Part shown: positions 55,501 to 58,500 of the stretch, in pieces
How positions within the stretch are numbered: the first letter of the stretch is position 1
Layout of the letters: each line of letters starts with the position of its first letter
Assembly (NCBI GenBank): GCA_026182355.1
Contig: JAPFBL010000035.1
Location: 2,547,501 to 2,611,500, forward strand
DNA: 64,000 nt
Reading direction: 5' to 3'
Origin: Hermatobates lingyangjiaoensis
Taxonomy: Eukaryota; Arthropoda; Insecta; Hemiptera; Hermatobatidae
Made by a program: the position numbers and the translations under genes
Notes under the pieces: generated by a model
What the model was told of the DNA's origin: nothing
What the model saw: only the letters and a program-made list of their open reading frames with translations
The model's database searches: none

Positions 55501-58500
55501 GTTTCAACAGAAACAGATAGTGGCTCGGAATCAATGGTATGCTCCCCATTTCACAGCCAGTCATGATGTCCGCCTCTATGGCGTATCTGTGCAGAGCAAA
55601 AACTCAGAGTCGTGTCCCGTTGCACAGTTTTGGGGCACTCACGTTTCGTAATATAAAATTTGTTACTGCTACTAAATCGCAGCATGATTGGTGCTCCTAC
55701 TTTAAGTTTTTACTCATGAGCAAACAGTCCAGGAGCAGCATGAAGTCAAGAAATTCAGTTGGATAATGAACTGCTTCCTCATCACTAATCACTCTCTTTA
55801 CTGACTTGTAAGTTCTTTTCTCGGTTTGATATAGCATAAAAACTTGTTTGTTGATTTTTCCGTCCTGTTGATATTAACGGTTGAGAATTGTTCGTTCACA
55901 AAACTACTTACTCTTAATAGGTAGTACTGCCTCAACTCTGGGAAACACCTTTTCAATATAGTCAAATACGCAATATATTCATATGCTCCAATGAAATTAA
56001 AATCAACCAACAACACCTACTTGTTACACCTGTATATTTTAAAAATAAACATGTCTGTCAAGTTAGCAAAATACAGATTAAAGGTCCATAACTTCGCTTC
56101 TGCACTGAATTATCAATCTATTTAGAGGCTATATTTTAAGTTAGGCATACACAAATCTAGTGTCAAAGTTTCAGCTTCATATGTCTTATGGTAGCTGAGT
56201 ATACTTGTGACAAAATTTTGAGGACAAACCGACAAACTGACAAACCGACAGAAATTTTTCTAAGGGTGGATTCGGTTTCTCCAATATATGAAACGTAAAG
56301 AAAACTTGAAATGAGTCAGTTCTAAGCAATTTACAGACAAAATCACTATTTTATTTATATAGATATACTGAGATATATCTATAGATATATGTCTCAGATA
56401 TACTGGTTAGCTAATCTTTATTGTTTTATTATTATAATTTATTTAAATATTTATTTAAAATGATGTATATAGAAGTCACATCCTGCCTCATATATTTTTT
56501 TTTGTATGAATCATATTTCTTTGTATTTTACATGTTTAATTCCAGCAAATTCTAATAGTCTGAAGTATTATTTAAACAATATGAATTGTTACCTCTCTTA
56601 TTTTAAGCAATTAATAACCTTATTTTTTTAATCTCTTATTTCAATCTTTTAAAAGAAATATAAACGTGCAGCTGTTATCGCTGTATCAAAAACAAAACAA
56701 AACAAATCACGTTGATTTTCATAAACATAATATATTGGATTTTTGCTTTGTTATTGGATTTTTTTATTTGTATGTTTATACCTCTAATAAAATGCTTTTA
56801 CATATTAATATAATAGGGTGTTAGGGTAGCCCAGTGAGTTGCGTGCTCGCTGCTGCCATGGTAGATCCGGGGTTCGATTATCATTCTGCTCTCGATTTTT
56901 TCACTGATTCTGACCTGAGCACGTCTACCCTGAGAATGTTAAGCTGCCTATTCCAAGCCTGTACGATGTCAGGTACTCCTTAAAGATCCCTACTCTAAAC
57001 ACACCTTATTTAGGCAAAAACTAAAACTACCAAAGTAGAATCAACCCGGTAGTGTGGCTCATTCATTAGTAAAATAGGTTAAAATAATAAATGTGTAAAC
57101 TTTCAGCCACCAGAGCAGCAAAAAAAGGTGAAAGACTGTAAGTGAAGCCTAAGAAAACAAAAGAAACAAGTATAATCTGTGTACATCTCCACTATGCCAC
57201 TCGCATTCTTAAACCAAAGGATACTCGCAATGGCAGTAAACAGTCCTTCTATAAAGAATCTGAGCAGATTGTTCAAAAGAAAGGCGTATTTCTTATAAAC
57301 TGTGCATCTTTTTACGCAACGTTGATATTTCAAGTGACATAATGAGGCAATAAAAACAGGGTCAGACATCTGACCAGCAATAAACAAGAAACTTCCATTC
57401 CACCTTAGTATGCTAGTAAAACACTTTTGCGTAGAACTTTTTACAATCAATACTATCCTACAAACTAAAACAACATTCTTTTCCAGAATAGTTGACTATT
57501 TTTTTTTAATAATAGACCTCAAAAAATATTATCATAGAGGTGCCAAATACTAGATAACAGACTCATAGCGAAGACCTTTATAATTACAGCAGCACAAGTC
57601 AGCAAGCAGGTGAAAGCCTTTGACTTGAACCTGGAACACCAAGCGACTCAGTGTCAACGTGCTCGCTTCTTAACTGGCAGATCCAGCTTTCGGGGTTCAA
57701 CACCAACTCTGGTCGTTGATTTATTCCCGTGGGAGGTGGATAAATCTAAACATGTCGTTCCTAGAAGAGGGCGTTAAACCGCTCATTCCGAGCCTGTACG
57801 ATGTCAGCTACTGGTTAGAGATCCCTACTCTAGTTACGCTTGAGTTAGCTAAAATTTATGACTTCCAATGAAGAATCATCTTCTTTGTGTAGTATAACAA
57901 TGAGCTGAGGTTAGGAATATGTGTCTTCCTTGAGAGACTGCCACTGCAACCTAACCCAACCTAACCTACATGGAAAATCCTATTGGCCACTGGTAGTAGT
58001 TCACTTAATATAAATTCATTAATATGGCAGTTTTTGAATTGACCAAAAAAAATATTAGGTGTTTTAACTCAATTCCTATTGAGAAATACGTTTAAAAAAA
58101 CAATAACATATAGCGCTTTTATAAAATTTAAACTCCTGAACTGTTTTTCATTCAATCATTAACTAAGGGAACAAATGTATGTTATTGTTTAATAAAACAC
58201 TAACTTGGAATTCTAAGCCATGTTTTTCCCTGCAGAAATCCTTCAGTCTCGGATAGCATTGTGCCATCAAAGTGTTTCGTTCCATCGTTGTATCTGAAAT
58301 AAAAATTCATTACAGTTCAGTACGAATACATTAGCTTCAATGAGAATGATCATTGAAATCTGATAAAAAATCAGATGTTAGAAAAGAGTCCGCAAAAAGG
58401 TATTTCATCAATGGTATAACAAGATTTCATAATAAAAACAGAATAAATAACAACGTCTAAACTACTGATCATGTGGTTTGGAAGTTGATCAATGATATAT

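Larger units (their letters stand above)
43928..58204 (-). other. Intron 2
   Basis: 14.3 kb, the longest intron seen. Holds a hAT-like element next to exon 3, PLE ends at 46.75-46.98, 49.16-49.54, 49.89-50.16, 51.77-51.87 and 52.55-54.2 kb, a minisatellite (47888-48085), a Helitron (55175-56363) and SINEs at 56.8 and 57.6 kb. The stretches 44.7-46.1, 47.0-47.9 and 50.2-51.7 kb show only AT-rich DNA with short CA/TA runs. Confidence 0.65.

Noticed and set aside
57103..57450. 115-codon minus open frame
   Set aside because: No recognisable domain, composition like random AT-rich DNA, no splice context, and it partly follows a SINE.
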